NCBI GenBank assembly: GCA_964468185.1
Contig: CAYXTR010000010.1
Location: forward strand, 85,805-149,804
Source: JANQFV01 sp964468185
GTDB lineage: Bacteria > Planctomycetota > Phycisphaerae > UBA1845 > Fen-1342
Direction: 5' to 3'
DNA: 64,000 bases
A program made the translations under genes and the position numbers. Below the pieces are notes generated by a model that saw nothing but the letters and a program-made list of their open reading frames with translations, had not been told where the DNA came from and made no database searches. Positions 10,601 through 19,265 of this stretch are shown here, piece by piece. Position 1 is the stretch's first letter; each line of letters starts with the position of its first letter.

Positions 10601-11542
10601 GGCATCCGCGATGGCCATGAGCGCGTCCTTGCGGCGCCCGTCTCCCACCTCTTCCTGAATCGTGTCCGCCGCAAGGACGGTCAGCACATCTGGTGCGATA
10701 CTACCGCGGCTGCTCGTCGCGACCCTACGACCGGCGAGTTCGTCGAGATCATCGCGGTCTCACGCGACGTCACCGATCGCAAACGAGCCGAGGAGGCCGC
10801 TCAACAGCACCGCGAGCACCTTGCTCATGTCAATCGTGTCAGTACCATGGGCGAGATGGCGTCCGGTCTGGCGCACGAGTTGGCCCAGCCCTTGTCCGCC
10901 ATTCTGTACTATGCGCGGGGCTGTACGGCCCGACTCGAGAGCGGCGCCTGGGGTACCGGGGAAGCCATGAGCGCCATGCAGCGCATCGCAACCCAGTCCG
11001 AACGCGCCGGCGAGTTCATCCGCCGGCTCAAGGCCTTCGTCCGCAAGGCTCCACCCGCACGCGCCGCCACCGACGTCAATGAGATCATCCGCGACGCTGT
11101 CAGCTTCGCCACCGCCCTCGTCCGCCAGCGCCAGGTCGCGATTGAGCTCGACCTCCAGCCCGACCTGCCGCCCGTCGTCGTCGACCCCATCCAGATCGAA
11201 CAGGTCATCCTCAACCTGCTGCGCAACGGCGTGGAGGCCATGGACACCATCCCGCCCGCGCAGCGTTCGTTGCGCGTAAGCAGCTACGCGAATGATCAAC
11301 AGAAGATCCACGTCGCCGTCGCCGACCGCGGCCCGGGCTTGCCCGCAGACGTCCGTCGACAGATGTTCGATGCCTTCTTCACAACCAAGGTAGCCGGAAC
11401 CGGCCTCGGCCTGTCCATAAGCAGGTCCATCATCGAGGCCCACGACGGCGAACTCTGGGTACGCGATGACGTAGAGGAAGGTGCGGAAATCGGTTTCTCA
11501 CTTTCCACAGCTGAGGGGGCTCCCCATGACGCCACCGCCTGA
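7610..11542 (+). CDS. Multi-PAS/GAF cytosolic sensor histidine kinase
   Basis: A 1310-residue kinase without transmembrane helices. Approximate order: N-terminal helical region (1-110), PAS (115-225), coiled coil, PAS (277), PAS (406), PAS (534), GAF (655-810), PAS (820), PAS (943), HisKA (1064-1147) and HATPase (1157-1300). The phospho-acceptor His is in GLAHELAQPL; the ATP site has the N box NLLRNGVEAM, the G1 box DRGPGLP and the G2 box GTGLGLS. The ATG at 7610 is preferred to 7514, whose 32 extra residues look non-coding. The stop overlaps the start of the response regulator by 17 bases, so the two form a FixL/FixJ-like pair. No haem-PAS histidine was assigned; the signal is unknown. Confidence 0.9.
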   Translation: MSKPPDMSGVSWQEEYRHLLHSSVPGTRRPADERIKALGRRLVEQNISPATVAAFHADLLTESTSGPATDHHSAAAHLHDFLVYVLAAYDQAASRPQQPPQTAHGVSETQDEQRYRELFNSVPIGLYRTTPSGQIIDANPALAQLFGFPNPESLTSCNVADLYLHPAERRERLSELERDGVVHEALIQARRRDGRTIWLRDCARAILGSDGRVQYYEGSLADVTAHHDSAHQRAAHNEQLERLVAERTNELSRTNQRLRSELAERTRVEDALRASEQRIQAVLSSLHETAVVLYSPDGVIEGAWAPDDFARRCGLIPQKVVGCSLHDVLPPGVRERRMAQLREIIATGRGQRDEYDFTGPDDVRHYETNLSPVRSVGTDEITGVVAFVRDLTDRSLMEAALRESEERFRQVAESIAEGFWLYDLAQEKLVYVSPVVAEIWQTPLSVFQEDPLWWLQHVHPADRANMEAVIQRELDGQETEAEYRVTRPDGTERWLRSRSFPVHDTAGRTARIAGFIEDVTQRKRAEEALRTERDFITDIFTCTPAIICGINADGELTFCNPAAETAIGYPAEELKQGNVWQKCYPGEQFAQVERLLDRLQQGDVRDYEMTATARSGAHCTVSWSTVTHRNAAGQVKEVIGFGVDVTQRERTESLLRIQRDLAVAQSSTSNLKEAAEQVLAHAARIEGIDCGGVYIVDQHTGALHAVAYRGFSEMFARAAAQYDADSLNARIVAAGAIVYRAAADPSPLEEYRRAEGLRAFAAVPIKHEQRVIACLNLGSHTHDEIPDITREGIEAIALRLGGVIARIQAEAGRRESEEKFRTLAETSTAAILIAQGDRLRYVNPALARMLSYDPSEMIDRPFRDFVQRDMQALVEERSVARQSGAQVPARYELHARARDGSTRILDFSATTLPYEGAPAVLGTALDITDRKRAEDALRSSEERYRLLADNAMDMISRVSVDGRILYVSPACRSMLQYEPEELIGTDIYDLFHADDLAGIRDGHERVLAAPVSHLFLNRVRRKDGQHIWCDTTAAARRDPTTGEFVEIIAVSRDVTDRKRAEEAAQQHREHLAHVNRVSTMGEMASGLAHELAQPLSAILYYARGCTARLESGAWGTGEAMSAMQRIATQSERAGEFIRRLKAFVRKAPPARAATDVNEIIRDAVSFATALVRQRQVAIELDLQPDLPPVVVDPIQIEQVILNLLRNGVEAMDTIPPAQRSLRVSSYANDQQKIHVAVADRGPGLPADVRRQMFDAFFTTKVAGTGLGLSISRSIIEAHDGELWVRDDVEEGAEIGFSLSTAEGAPHDATA

Positions 11543-12149
11543 TCCTACCGTCTTCGTCGTCGACGACGACGAGCCCATGTGCGAAGCGCTCCAATGGCTG
11601 CTCGAGTCCGACGGCCTGAAAGTGCGCACCTTCCACTCCGCCGAGGCCTTCCTCGTTGCTTATCAGTCTGATATGCCCGGCTGCCTCGTGCTCGATGTCG
11701 GCATGCGCGGTATGAGCGGCCTCGATCTCCACAAGATCCTCCGTGAACGGGGCGTCTCTATCCCCGTCATCATGATCACCGGACACGGCGACGTCCCCAT
11801 GGCCGTCCGCGCCGTCCAGGCCGGCGTTATCGACTTCCTCGAAAAACCGGTTGACGACAAACTCCTGCTCGAACGCATTCACACTGCGCTCCGGCTCGAC
11901 CAGCAGAAGCGCCGTCGTGCGCACCAACTCCGCGATCTGCGCGAACGCCTCGCCACCCTCACGGCCCGCGAACGCGAAGTCAAAGACCACGTCGTAGCCG
12001 GCAAACCCAACAAGCAGATCGCCCAGGAGCTCGGCATCGCCGAAAAAACCGTCGAGGTCCACCGCAAACGCGTCATGCACAAGCTGGGGGTCCACAGTGC
12101 CGTCGAACTCGTCCGCCTCATCATCGAAGCCGGCAAGACCGACGGCTAG
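11526..12149 (+). CDS. FixJ-like response regulator
   Basis: A 207-residue transcriptional regulator. The receiver domain (1-120) has the acidic cluster VVDDDEP, the phospho-acceptor Asp in CLVLDVGMRGMSG and the conserved Lys in FLEKPVDD. A NarL/FixJ-type LuxR helix-turn-helix ends the protein (LTAREREVKDHVVAGKPNKQIA, KTVEVHRKRVMHKLGV). The ATG at 11526 has a GAGGGGG ribosome-binding site inside the 3' end of the kinase gene. Translational coupling with that kinase makes it the likely phosphotransfer partner. Target genes cannot be named from the sequence. Confidence 0.92.
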   Translation: MTPPPDPTVFVVDDDEPMCEALQWLLESDGLKVRTFHSAEAFLVAYQSDMPGCLVLDVGMRGMSGLDLHKILRERGVSIPVIMITGHGDVPMAVRAVQAGVIDFLEKPVDDKLLLERIHTALRLDQQKRRRAHQLRDLRERLATLTAREREVKDHVVAGKPNKQIAQELGIAEKTVEVHRKRVMHKLGVHSAVELVRLIIEAGKTDG

Positions 12150-12257
12150 GCGGGGTGTCACCCCACCCGAGCCCGCCAGCCACCTGCCCAGCCGGAAGCC
12201 ACCGCCTATAATGGGCCCCGCTCGTAACCGAATCCTCACTCGTCACCAAGGTGCCGC

Positions 12258-13979
12258 GTGCCTGCTGTTTCCCGCTCTGCAAAGAGATTCGCACTCACCC
12301 TGTTGGCCATTCTGGTGTTCATGGCGGCTTGGCGCATCACCACGATGGCCCGCATGTCGGGCATCACCCGCGACGGCGCCGTATTCTGTTGGTATGCCCA
12401 CGACCTCGGCCAGCAGGGTTGGCACTACCTGCAATCCCCGGCAGCGCATCAGCACCCCCTCTTCCCTACGTGTCTGCTAGTCACGCAGCGCATCGCGCAA
12501 TCACTGGGGGCCCCCGACACGCCACTCACCTGGCAATACAGCGGGCAGACCGTCGCCTTGCTGGCGGGCCTCACCGTTATCATCCTGGCCGGCGCCCTGA
12601 CCGCCCGCCTCGTGCACCACCTCGCACTGCCGATCAACGCGCGCATCGCGGTACCACTCGCCATGCTGCTCGCCGGCCTGCTCGACCTGAATATCTGGCT
12701 ATCGGCCGACGTCATGTCCGATCAGATCCATCTGGCGTTCTATCTGGGGGCGGTGTTCCTGCTGCTACGCTTCGAATCTAGCGCCGCTGCGGCCGGCGTC
12801 GGGCTGCTCGCCGGCCTGGCATTCCTCACCCGCCAGGAGGGCTTCGTGCCAATCCTCGGCGGACTGTACCTCCTGGCCCTGCGCGTGGCCCGGGCAGCCG
12901 CTGATCAGCGCCGCGCAGTCCTGACCCGCGCTGCTACACACGCCGCCCTGCTGATCCTCGCTTTCCTCGTCGTCGCCAGCCCCTATTGGTTCGCCGTCGG
13001 CTCCTTCTCACGAAAGAAAAGCCTCGACGACCTGCTCAAGTCACCGCCCGAACAGACCATCTCCGGCGTCAATCAAGTGAGCACTACCGGGGGGCATTCG
13101 CCCGCCCTCGAAACACGACAGGAAGAGCAGCCCGCCGTTCTCCATTTTGCCCGCCTCGAACGCCTCGACGTCCCCTGGTACCTCGTTCTCCCACGTGTGC
13201 TCGAACGCCTCCTCCGCGCCGGCCGTGTCATCGTGCCATTCCTCGCGCTAATCCCCCTCATCACCCTCCGCAGACAGCTCCTCGGCCCCGTCCTCGGCGG
13301 CGCCACCACCTGCGCCGCCGCTCATCTCGCCCTGACCTGCCTGCTGATCTCACGCTTCGGCTATCTCGCCCCGCGCCACCTCCTCGTCATCGTCATGTTG
13401 CTGACGCCGCTCGCCGCGCTCCTCCTGGCCCGCATCTACACCCTCATCGCCGACGTCAAAGGCCGCTACATCGCCGCCGCCATCACCGCCCTGTTCTTCC
13501 TGCCCTTGCTCCCCTATGCCCTCCGTGTCCCGAACGAGCAGGCCGCCCACATCTACGCTGCCGCCCACTGGCTCAACCAGCGTGACCCCCATGTGGCCTC
13601 CCGCGACCTCATCTCCGCCACCATGGGCATCCCGATCGCGTTCTACACCGACATGCACTGGCGCGAGTGGGACACGCCCGACCACCCCGCCGAACTGATC
13701 AACCTCCTCAACACCGGCGACTACGAATACTACGCCCTCGAATTACCACCCACGGCCGACACCGGCGATCACTTCGAACGCGAAGGAAACCGCCAGTTGC
13801 TCCGAAAAGTCCTTGCCGCGCCCACCCTGAAGTATCCGCTCACGCTCGTCTACTCGGCCCCCGGCCCCGCCGGCAGTGAACTGCGGCTCTACGCCGTCGG
13901 CGACATCCATCTGAGCTTCCCGGAAGGCCAACCAACGGTAGATTGGAATTCCCCCAATGCGGTCAAGCCCAGGGGATGA
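12258..13979 (+). CDS. GT-C type membrane glycosyltransferase-like protein
   Basis: A 573-residue polytopic membrane protein with about ten hydrophobic helices and a soluble C-terminal domain of roughly 120 residues. After the first helix comes a loop with TRDGAVFCWYAHDLGQQGWHYLQSP, whose Asp and the HQHPLFP segment resemble the first periplasmic loop of family 39/PMT-like transferases that use polyprenyl-phosphate sugars. GTG at 12258 is chosen because AAGG precedes it and the first helix begins right after. A TATAAT hexamer lies at 12207. The sugar donor and acceptor are unknown. Confidence 0.65.
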   Translation: MPAVSRSAKRFALTLLAILVFMAAWRITTMARMSGITRDGAVFCWYAHDLGQQGWHYLQSPAAHQHPLFPTCLLVTQRIAQSLGAPDTPLTWQYSGQTVALLAGLTVIILAGALTARLVHHLALPINARIAVPLAMLLAGLLDLNIWLSADVMSDQIHLAFYLGAVFLLLRFESSAAAAGVGLLAGLAFLTRQEGFVPILGGLYLLALRVARAAADQRRAVLTRAATHAALLILAFLVVASPYWFAVGSFSRKKSLDDLLKSPPEQTISGVNQVSTTGGHSPALETRQEEQPAVLHFARLERLDVPWYLVLPRVLERLLRAGRVIVPFLALIPLITLRRQLLGPVLGGATTCAAAHLALTCLLISRFGYLAPRHLLVIVMLLTPLAALLLARIYTLIADVKGRYIAAAITALFFLPLLPYALRVPNEQAAHIYAAAHWLNQRDPHVASRDLISATMGIPIAFYTDMHWREWDTPDHPAELINLLNTGDYEYYALELPPTADTGDHFEREGNRQLLRKVLAAPTLKYPLTLVYSAPGPAGSELRLYAVGDIHLSFPEGQPTVDWNSPNAVKPRG

Positions 13980-14059
13980 CGCGACCTCGCCCTCCAGCTA
14001 CAATTATACAGAATGAACCGGTTCAAGTGTCCCCGCCCGACTCAACTGTGAGGTCTCCC

Positions 14060-15247
14060 ATGACACGCATCACGCTCGCACTCACACTCTTGTGCCTCCT
14101 TCTTTGCCCGCTCACCACCTACGCCGAGCAGGACATCGAAAAACTCCCCGCCGACCGCATCCCCAAAGTCGAACCGCCCAAGCAGATCGCCCACGACCAG
14201 ACGCCCATGCGCGTCAAAGTCCTCGTCCTCGATTTCAACCCCTGGATCCCCGCCCATCTCCACGACCCCGACAACCCCACCGCCAAACCCAAGGGCGTAC
14301 GCGAGGTCGGCGGCTGGAACGACCCCGTTCCCCTCGCCCAGGGCTACATGCAGGATATCTGTGACGCCAGCGGCGGCCTCGTCCAGTACCAGATCGCCGA
14401 ATGGCTCGTCGTCCGCCGCTTCCAGAAAAAGGTCGACGGCTACACCTACACGCCCGAGGCATACATGAAAGGCCTCCGCGCCGGCACCGGCAAAGCCGAA
14501 GCCTGGCACCAGCCCGATGGCGTCGACTATCCCCACATGGTCAAGGAGTTCAACCTCATCCGCCGCGTCGAGTCCGGCGAAATCGACGAAGTCTGGATGA
14601 TGGGCCTTCCATACTTCGGCTACTACGAGTCCTGTATGATCGGCAAGGACGCCTTCTACATCAACGGCGGCGTCTTCGACCAGGTCCCCTGCAAACGCCG
14701 CTTCGTCGTCATGGGTTTCAACGTCGAACGTGGCGTCGCCGAGATGATCCACGACCTCTGCCACCGCACCGAGTCGACTATGGCCCGCGTCTACGGCGGT
14801 TGGCAGGTCGACAAGCTGGACAACAACTGGGCGCGCTTCGCTGCCAACCAGAAGCAATCCGGCACAGCCGCTGTCGGCACCTGCCACTATCCGCCGAACG
14901 CTGAGCACGACTATGACTACGCCAACCAGCGCATGGTGACCAGCACCGCCGACGACTGGGCCAACTACCCCGACCTCCGCGGCCGCAAGCGCACCTTCAA
15001 CTGCGAGGAATGGAACGGACCCTATCGCGGCCGCAGCGGTCAGCCCGACTACCACCGCAACTTCATGTGCTGGTGGTTCTCCCACATCCCGAAAGCCCCT
15101 GGCATCAACGCCGACCAGCGCCTCAACAACTGGTGGGAGTACATCTTCAACTTCAACAGCTACGATGAGCGCGGCCGCAAGCTGGACGAGGTGAAACCCC
15201 CGCGCGACGAAGAGGCCCGGAAGGCCGGCTATCGTCGCCCGGCCTGA
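14060..15247 (+). CDS. Secreted protein of unknown function
   Basis: A 395-residue exported protein. The ATG at 14060 begins a signal peptide (LALTLLCLLLCPLTTYAEQ) and is preceded by GAGG; the longer frame from 13943 would bury it. I do not recognise the family. The mature part is rich in Trp, Tyr and His, with conserved-looking stretches such as VLVLDFNPWIPAHLHDP and NGGVFDQVPCKRRFVVMGFNVERG. The motif MIHDLCHRTES near residue 235 resembles a metalloprotease HExxH helix with Asp in place of Glu, but this is only a resemblance. A TACAAT box lies at 13999, about 55 bases upstream. Confidence 0.7.
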   Translation: MTRITLALTLLCLLLCPLTTYAEQDIEKLPADRIPKVEPPKQIAHDQTPMRVKVLVLDFNPWIPAHLHDPDNPTAKPKGVREVGGWNDPVPLAQGYMQDICDASGGLVQYQIAEWLVVRRFQKKVDGYTYTPEAYMKGLRAGTGKAEAWHQPDGVDYPHMVKEFNLIRRVESGEIDEVWMMGLPYFGYYESCMIGKDAFYINGGVFDQVPCKRRFVVMGFNVERGVAEMIHDLCHRTESTMARVYGGWQVDKLDNNWARFAANQKQSGTAAVGTCHYPPNAEHDYDYANQRMVTSTADDWANYPDLRGRKRTFNCEEWNGPYRGRSGQPDYHRNFMCWWFSHIPKAPGINADQRLNNWWEYIFNFNSYDERGRKLDEVKPPRDEEARKAGYRRPA

Positions 15248-15270
15248 TCTTCTCTCACCAGACCATTTGG

Positions 15271-15304
15271 CGGCGTGCCGCGTACGCCATGCGCCGGCAC
15301 GCCG
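15271..15304. terminator. Bidirectional hairpin at a convergent junction
   Basis: A perfect 10-bp stem (CGGCGTGCCG/CGGCACGCCG) with a 14-base loop lies between the stop codons of two convergent genes. No strong T tract accompanies it. Confidence 0.5.
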
Positions 15305-16951
15305 TCAAACGCGAATCCACTGCTCACACGCCGGGCATACCGCGAGCTCATCCCAGCGCCCCGCCGCATGAGCCCTGCGTATGTCCCCCAGCCGCTGCCC
15401 ACCCCAAATCTCTCGCAGCGACTCCCGCCGCCAGTCTCCCACCGCCAATTGCCCGTCCACATCCTGATTACATGCCACCGCCGTCCCGTCCGCCAGCAGC
15501 ATCAACCGCCCGCCCAACTGCCGACACGCCTCCCGTTCGTCCGGCGTCGTTGAAAGCAGCCCATCCGCCGGCATCAGCCCTCCGTACGTGCTGTACCCCC
15601 GAATCACCGCCGACCCGACCTGCTTGATCCACGCGTCAAAGAACCCCTCCATCTCTTCAATCGTCGCCGTACACCGCGTCAAGCTCGGCACCAGTATCGG
15701 CTGCGGGGCCGCATGTTGCCGCCGATGCTCCTCAATACGCTGCATCGTCGCCATCACACGCTCAAACCCGTCCACCCCTTGCACCTTCCGATACGTCTCC
15801 GCCGTGTGCGCATCGATGCGCACCTCTAATACATCCACCGGAATCGAAAACAGCGCCTGGATCGTTGCCTCATCGGCGTCGAGCAGCGTCGTCGCCAGCG
15901 CAATTCCGTGGACGCCAGCCTCGCGCAGGATCTGACATACCTCAACCCAGCGGGAACACCGCAACGGATCCCCATGACCACCAACGTATACCAGCCGATC
16001 GTCATACTCGCCCAACTGCCCCGCCATGGCGCGCACCACGTCCATGTCTTCGAGCGCACGCCGCGGCACCCGCGTGCCCCGCGGCCGCAGCGTCGTCGCG
16101 GGCAACGGGTCGTCCGTGGTCAACTCCAGCTCGATCTCCACCGGCAATGGGCCCGCTCGCTCACGCCCCGGCTCACGCAGCCAGCGACACGCATCAACAG
16201 CCGACGCGTCCTCCCCCAGATCCGCGAATACGCCAGCGAGCAACTCCCGACTTCGCCGTGTATCACCGGTCAGCCGACCCGCCGTCTGCGCCACCTCCTG
16301 CGGCACGTGATAACACATATCGAGGATGATCGGATCAAACTGCGGCATTTCCGGCCGATACGTCAGCAGCAGCCCGACCGGAATCTCATAATCCAGCAGC
16401 CGCTTGAGCCACTGCCCCCGAATGATGATTCCCGCAACGCCCGGCGGCGCCTGCGTGAACGTGCAGTGTGCATTGTGCGCATACGCCCGCAGATGCCGAA
16501 TCATCTCGCCGCCAATCTGCGGATCAAGCAGCGGCTGATGACCCTCAATGCACATGACCGCTTCACAACGGTAGTGCTGCATGATGCGCAACACTGCCCG
16601 CGGCTCCACGTATTCATCAAACCAGGTGGTGCCCAACAGCCCCCCGCGCCACGCGTCCAGGTTCCACTTCCGACCGGCCGCCAGCAACGTGCGTCGTGGG
16701 CGCGGGACGTCGTCAATCGCGAGCAGTTCGACCGCGTCCTCTACGCCGGCCGCTTGTAACGCTTCGCGCCCCACGGCCTCATCCGCCGGCCGTACGAACA
16801 GGCACCGCCGCGCGAGCCCCGCCATGCGCACCAGTCGCCGCAAAGTGTGTGCGAGTACGGTTCGCCCGCCCAGTTCGGTGTGCAGTTGTGACGGCCCGCC
16901 CGCCGGGGCACGTTCAAAATCAGCGAATACGGCGCCGACGATTTCCATCAA
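15305..16951 (-). CDS. Spiro-SPASM-like protein with degenerate radical-SAM core
   Basis: A 548-residue protein in three parts. Residues 1-240 resemble a nucleotidyltransferase (MMEIVGAVFADFERAP, ELGGRTVLAHTLRRLVR). Residues 260-480 look like a radical-SAM TIM barrel (DRLVYVGGHGDPL, VDVLEVRIDAHTAETY), but the CxxxCxxC cluster motif expected near its start is absent. The C-terminus keeps a SPASM-type cysteine set (AVACNQD, GDWRRESLREIWGG, CPACEQW). This layout recalls the spiro-SPASM proteins known mainly from spirochaetes. Its start overlaps the stop of the Maf gene by four bases, so the two are translated together; a role in surface or flagellar glycan modification is inferred. Confidence 0.65.
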   Translation of the reverse strand: MMEIVGAVFADFERAPAGGPSQLHTELGGRTVLAHTLRRLVRMAGLARRCLFVRPADEAVGREALQAAGVEDAVELLAIDDVPRPRRTLLAAGRKWNLDAWRGGLLGTTWFDEYVEPRAVLRIMQHYRCEAVMCIEGHQPLLDPQIGGEMIRHLRAYAHNAHCTFTQAPPGVAGIIIRGQWLKRLLDYEIPVGLLLTYRPEMPQFDPIILDMCYHVPQEVAQTAGRLTGDTRRSRELLAGVFADLGEDASAVDACRWLREPGRERAGPLPVEIELELTTDDPLPATTLRPRGTRVPRRALEDMDVVRAMAGQLGEYDDRLVYVGGHGDPLRCSRWVEVCQILREAGVHGIALATTLLDADEATIQALFSIPVDVLEVRIDAHTAETYRKVQGVDGFERVMATMQRIEEHRRQHAAPQPILVPSLTRCTATIEEMEGFFDAWIKQVGSAVIRGYSTYGGLMPADGLLSTTPDEREACRQLGGRLMLLADGTAVACNQDVDGQLAVGDWRRESLREIWGGQRLGDIRRAHAAGRWDELAVCPACEQWIRV

Positions 16952-18903
16952 AGTCGCTCACGCACACGCTCGAGCGCTTCCGGCAACATCTCTTCCAGGA
17001 ACGCACAGCCCTCAATCAGCGAACGAACATACTCCCGATCGCGCCGCAGCCGAATCCGGGCGGTCTCGGGCGTTTCGGGCGTGTCGTCGTCGATGGCCCG
17101 GTCCGCGTGTACCCGCCGCAGCTCCGCCAATTGCGATACCTGCGTAATAAGACGGTACATCTGGTCATGTTCCCGCATGCGCACCCGCAGTTCGTCAATC
17201 TCCGTCACCACCCGATTAAACTCCGCCGGTCGATCCAACAGACCTTCCAGCCGTGTCAGCAGTTCTTCGGTTCGCGTGGCAATCTCCCGCGTATCCCGTA
17301 ACTCCTCCAGCCGCCGCTCGATCGTCTCAACCACCCGTGCATCTTCCCCATCTCGCTGCGCACCGGCCACCGCAGCAAACAAGTCCTTCGAAAGCGGTCG
17401 CGTGCAAAACCGCTCCGCCGCCTCACGCAGCGACATCACCTCCGTATGCTCCAGCTTCAGTCCCCCTTCCGTCGCATGAATCACCCGCGCCTTCGTCGAT
17501 GCGAAATCCGACTGAAACTGCTCCGCATACGTGAACATCTGCTCGTCGGTGTACACGGTGCGGCCGTGCACATCCTGCAACTGCCGCAGACCATGACGCG
17601 CCCGCACAATGCGCTCCCACTGTTTCATCTCAACCGTCTGAAATCGATTCAGCTCCGGCCCCCAGATGCGCTCCACCTGCATCCCCGCCGGATAATACAG
17701 CCCCTCCGTAAACGACAAGTCCTGCCCCACCAGGATGATCGGGTCACACCCCAAATGCTCGGCCAGGTAAAACGCCAGATGCGCCACCGTACTGCCCGGC
17801 CGCAGGCTGCCCCGCCGTGGTGCCGCCTCGCGCAGCAACTGGTCATTGAATTCCGATTGCAAAACGTGCATGCGCCCGCGGAAGTGATCCACCACGTGCC
17901 ACGTGACCTTCGACTCCGCCACCAGCGTCACATCCCTGAAGTCCTCGATCCCACGAAAAAACTGCGCCGAAATCTCGTGGAAATCCAGACTCGTCACGAA
18001 ATGCGGCGGCACCCCGCGCGCCAGCAGCTTCTTCAGCACCGTCTGCACACTGATGATCACCGCTCGGTCGCGCAGCCCCCCGAGCTGATCAATATTCCGC
18101 GCCAACGATGGCCCCGCCGCCACCACAATCGCCGGATACCCCGCCGCCCGCTTCTCCAGAACTTCCACCCCCGGATACTTCACATACGCCGGGAGATTGA
18201 ACGCCGCATTCTTGCACGAAATCCGCGCATTCCGCACCAGCGAAACCACCTGCAGCCGCGCATACTCCACAAAATCGCGCATCAGCCCCAGCGATTGCTT
18301 GTAAAACTCCGCGTGATACCGCTTGGTGTGCGCCGGCGTAACAAACCGGATCCCCAGCATCACCGTCGTCAAAATCGACCGCAACGTCCGGTGCACCCGC
18401 GACCGATCCGCAGTCGTAAAAAACGCAATACGCCGCGCTCGCAATGGCTTGCTCAAGTCCACGACGCACAACGCCGCCTTGATCAGCGCCAGATCATCCT
18501 CCGCGATGATCAGAATCGGCCGCGGATAACGGCGTTCCAATTCTGAAACGTGATAGCCCAGTCCCATGCCAGAAACGAAGAATGTGGTGGCATCACCGCA
18601 CGCCTCGTCACGCTCAACCTCGTCTGCCGCGCCGCTCGCCTTCGCGCTCTTATCCACCAGCGACTTCGCCTCTTCCAGCGGACGATGGCGACTGTGCAGG
18701 TAGATCGGCCGCCCATCGTCCGCCACCACCCGAACCGTCGCATTGCCGTCCCGCGTCGGTTCCAGCGGCGGAATCTTTGAGAAGGGAATCGCATCGATCT
18801 GTGCCGCCAGGTCCCGATCCGCGCAGTACAACGCCGCCAAATTCGCTCGATACCGCTCAGCGTACGTCGCAATCTCAGGCGCATGTTGGACCGCTGCCGA
18901 CAT
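16948..18903 (-). CDS. Maf/DUF115 motility-associated glycosyltransferase-like protein
   Basis: A 651-residue protein of the Maf (flagellin nonulosonate transferase) type. The N-terminal region (70-170) has DDGRPIYLHSRHRP and FFVSGMGLGYHVSELERRYP. The central DUF115 domain (about 250-470) has PAIVVAAGPSLARNIDQL, FVTSLDFHEISAQFF, GSTVAHLAFYLAEHLGCDPIILVGQDL and YYPAGMQ. The C-terminal 150 residues are charged and helical. In flagellated bacteria Maf proteins glycosylate flagellin; no flagellar gene is in this window, so the acceptor is unknown. It is the first gene of the two-gene operon with the SPASM protein. Confidence 0.82.
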   Translation of the reverse strand: MSAAVQHAPEIATYAERYRANLAALYCADRDLAAQIDAIPFSKIPPLEPTRDGNATVRVVADDGRPIYLHSRHRPLEEAKSLVDKSAKASGAADEVERDEACGDATTFFVSGMGLGYHVSELERRYPRPILIIAEDDLALIKAALCVVDLSKPLRARRIAFFTTADRSRVHRTLRSILTTVMLGIRFVTPAHTKRYHAEFYKQSLGLMRDFVEYARLQVVSLVRNARISCKNAAFNLPAYVKYPGVEVLEKRAAGYPAIVVAAGPSLARNIDQLGGLRDRAVIISVQTVLKKLLARGVPPHFVTSLDFHEISAQFFRGIEDFRDVTLVAESKVTWHVVDHFRGRMHVLQSEFNDQLLREAAPRRGSLRPGSTVAHLAFYLAEHLGCDPIILVGQDLSFTEGLYYPAGMQVERIWGPELNRFQTVEMKQWERIVRARHGLRQLQDVHGRTVYTDEQMFTYAEQFQSDFASTKARVIHATEGGLKLEHTEVMSLREAAERFCTRPLSKDLFAAVAGAQRDGEDARVVETIERRLEELRDTREIATRTEELLTRLEGLLDRPAEFNRVVTEIDELRVRMREHDQMYRLITQVSQLAELRRVHADRAIDDDTPETPETARIRLRRDREYVRSLIEGCAFLEEMLPEALERVRERL

Positions 18904-19265
18904 GGCGCGCAGTTGTCCTCGAATCCCCGCGCAGTGTCAATCTACGCTCACCGTCGCCCGCCTTAACGTGTGGCTCGAAAGCGCTTACGCGCCTCCGCCA
19001 CGGTTTTTTCGGATTTTCCGCTCTCGTCATTGAAGTCTCATCGCAATGCTGCCGATAAAAGAAACCGGGTGGGTGCGCAACGACAACCACCTACCCCGGA
19101 ACGAGAGGAAGAATTGGCCGTGCCTGTCACATATCAGGTGGGAAGCTGAAACGTGGAACGGAAGCCACATGTGAGGTGGAAAGCGCTCTCGGTTCGCCGC
19201 CAGCCTCGGAGCGGGAAAGCAGCGTGCCAAGCCCTCATCTCATAACCTGATCAGGAGGTCCGCGG
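18904..19265. other. Intergenic region with probable long leader
   Basis: No protein gene is supported. The + strand has a possible promoter (TTGAAG at 19030, GATAAA at 19054, 18-base spacing), then a possible hairpin (CCGGGTGGGTG pairing with CACCTACCCCGG, 19065-19100), then a direct repeat, giving the next small gene a leader of about 200 bases. Confidence 0.4.
19128..19184 (+). repeat. 19-base direct repeat upstream of small gene A
   Basis: Two copies (19128-19146 and 19166-19184) match at 16 of 19 bases, sharing CACAT..., AGGTGG and AAGC. The second contains the palindrome CACATGTG. They lie 80-140 bases before the start codon, in the likely leader, and could be operator sites or RNA structure. 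Confidence 0.45.

Noticed and set aside
14700..14800. Calling the secreted protein at 14060 a metalloprotease
   Set aside because: The motif is HDxxH, not HExxH, and no third ligand was identified.
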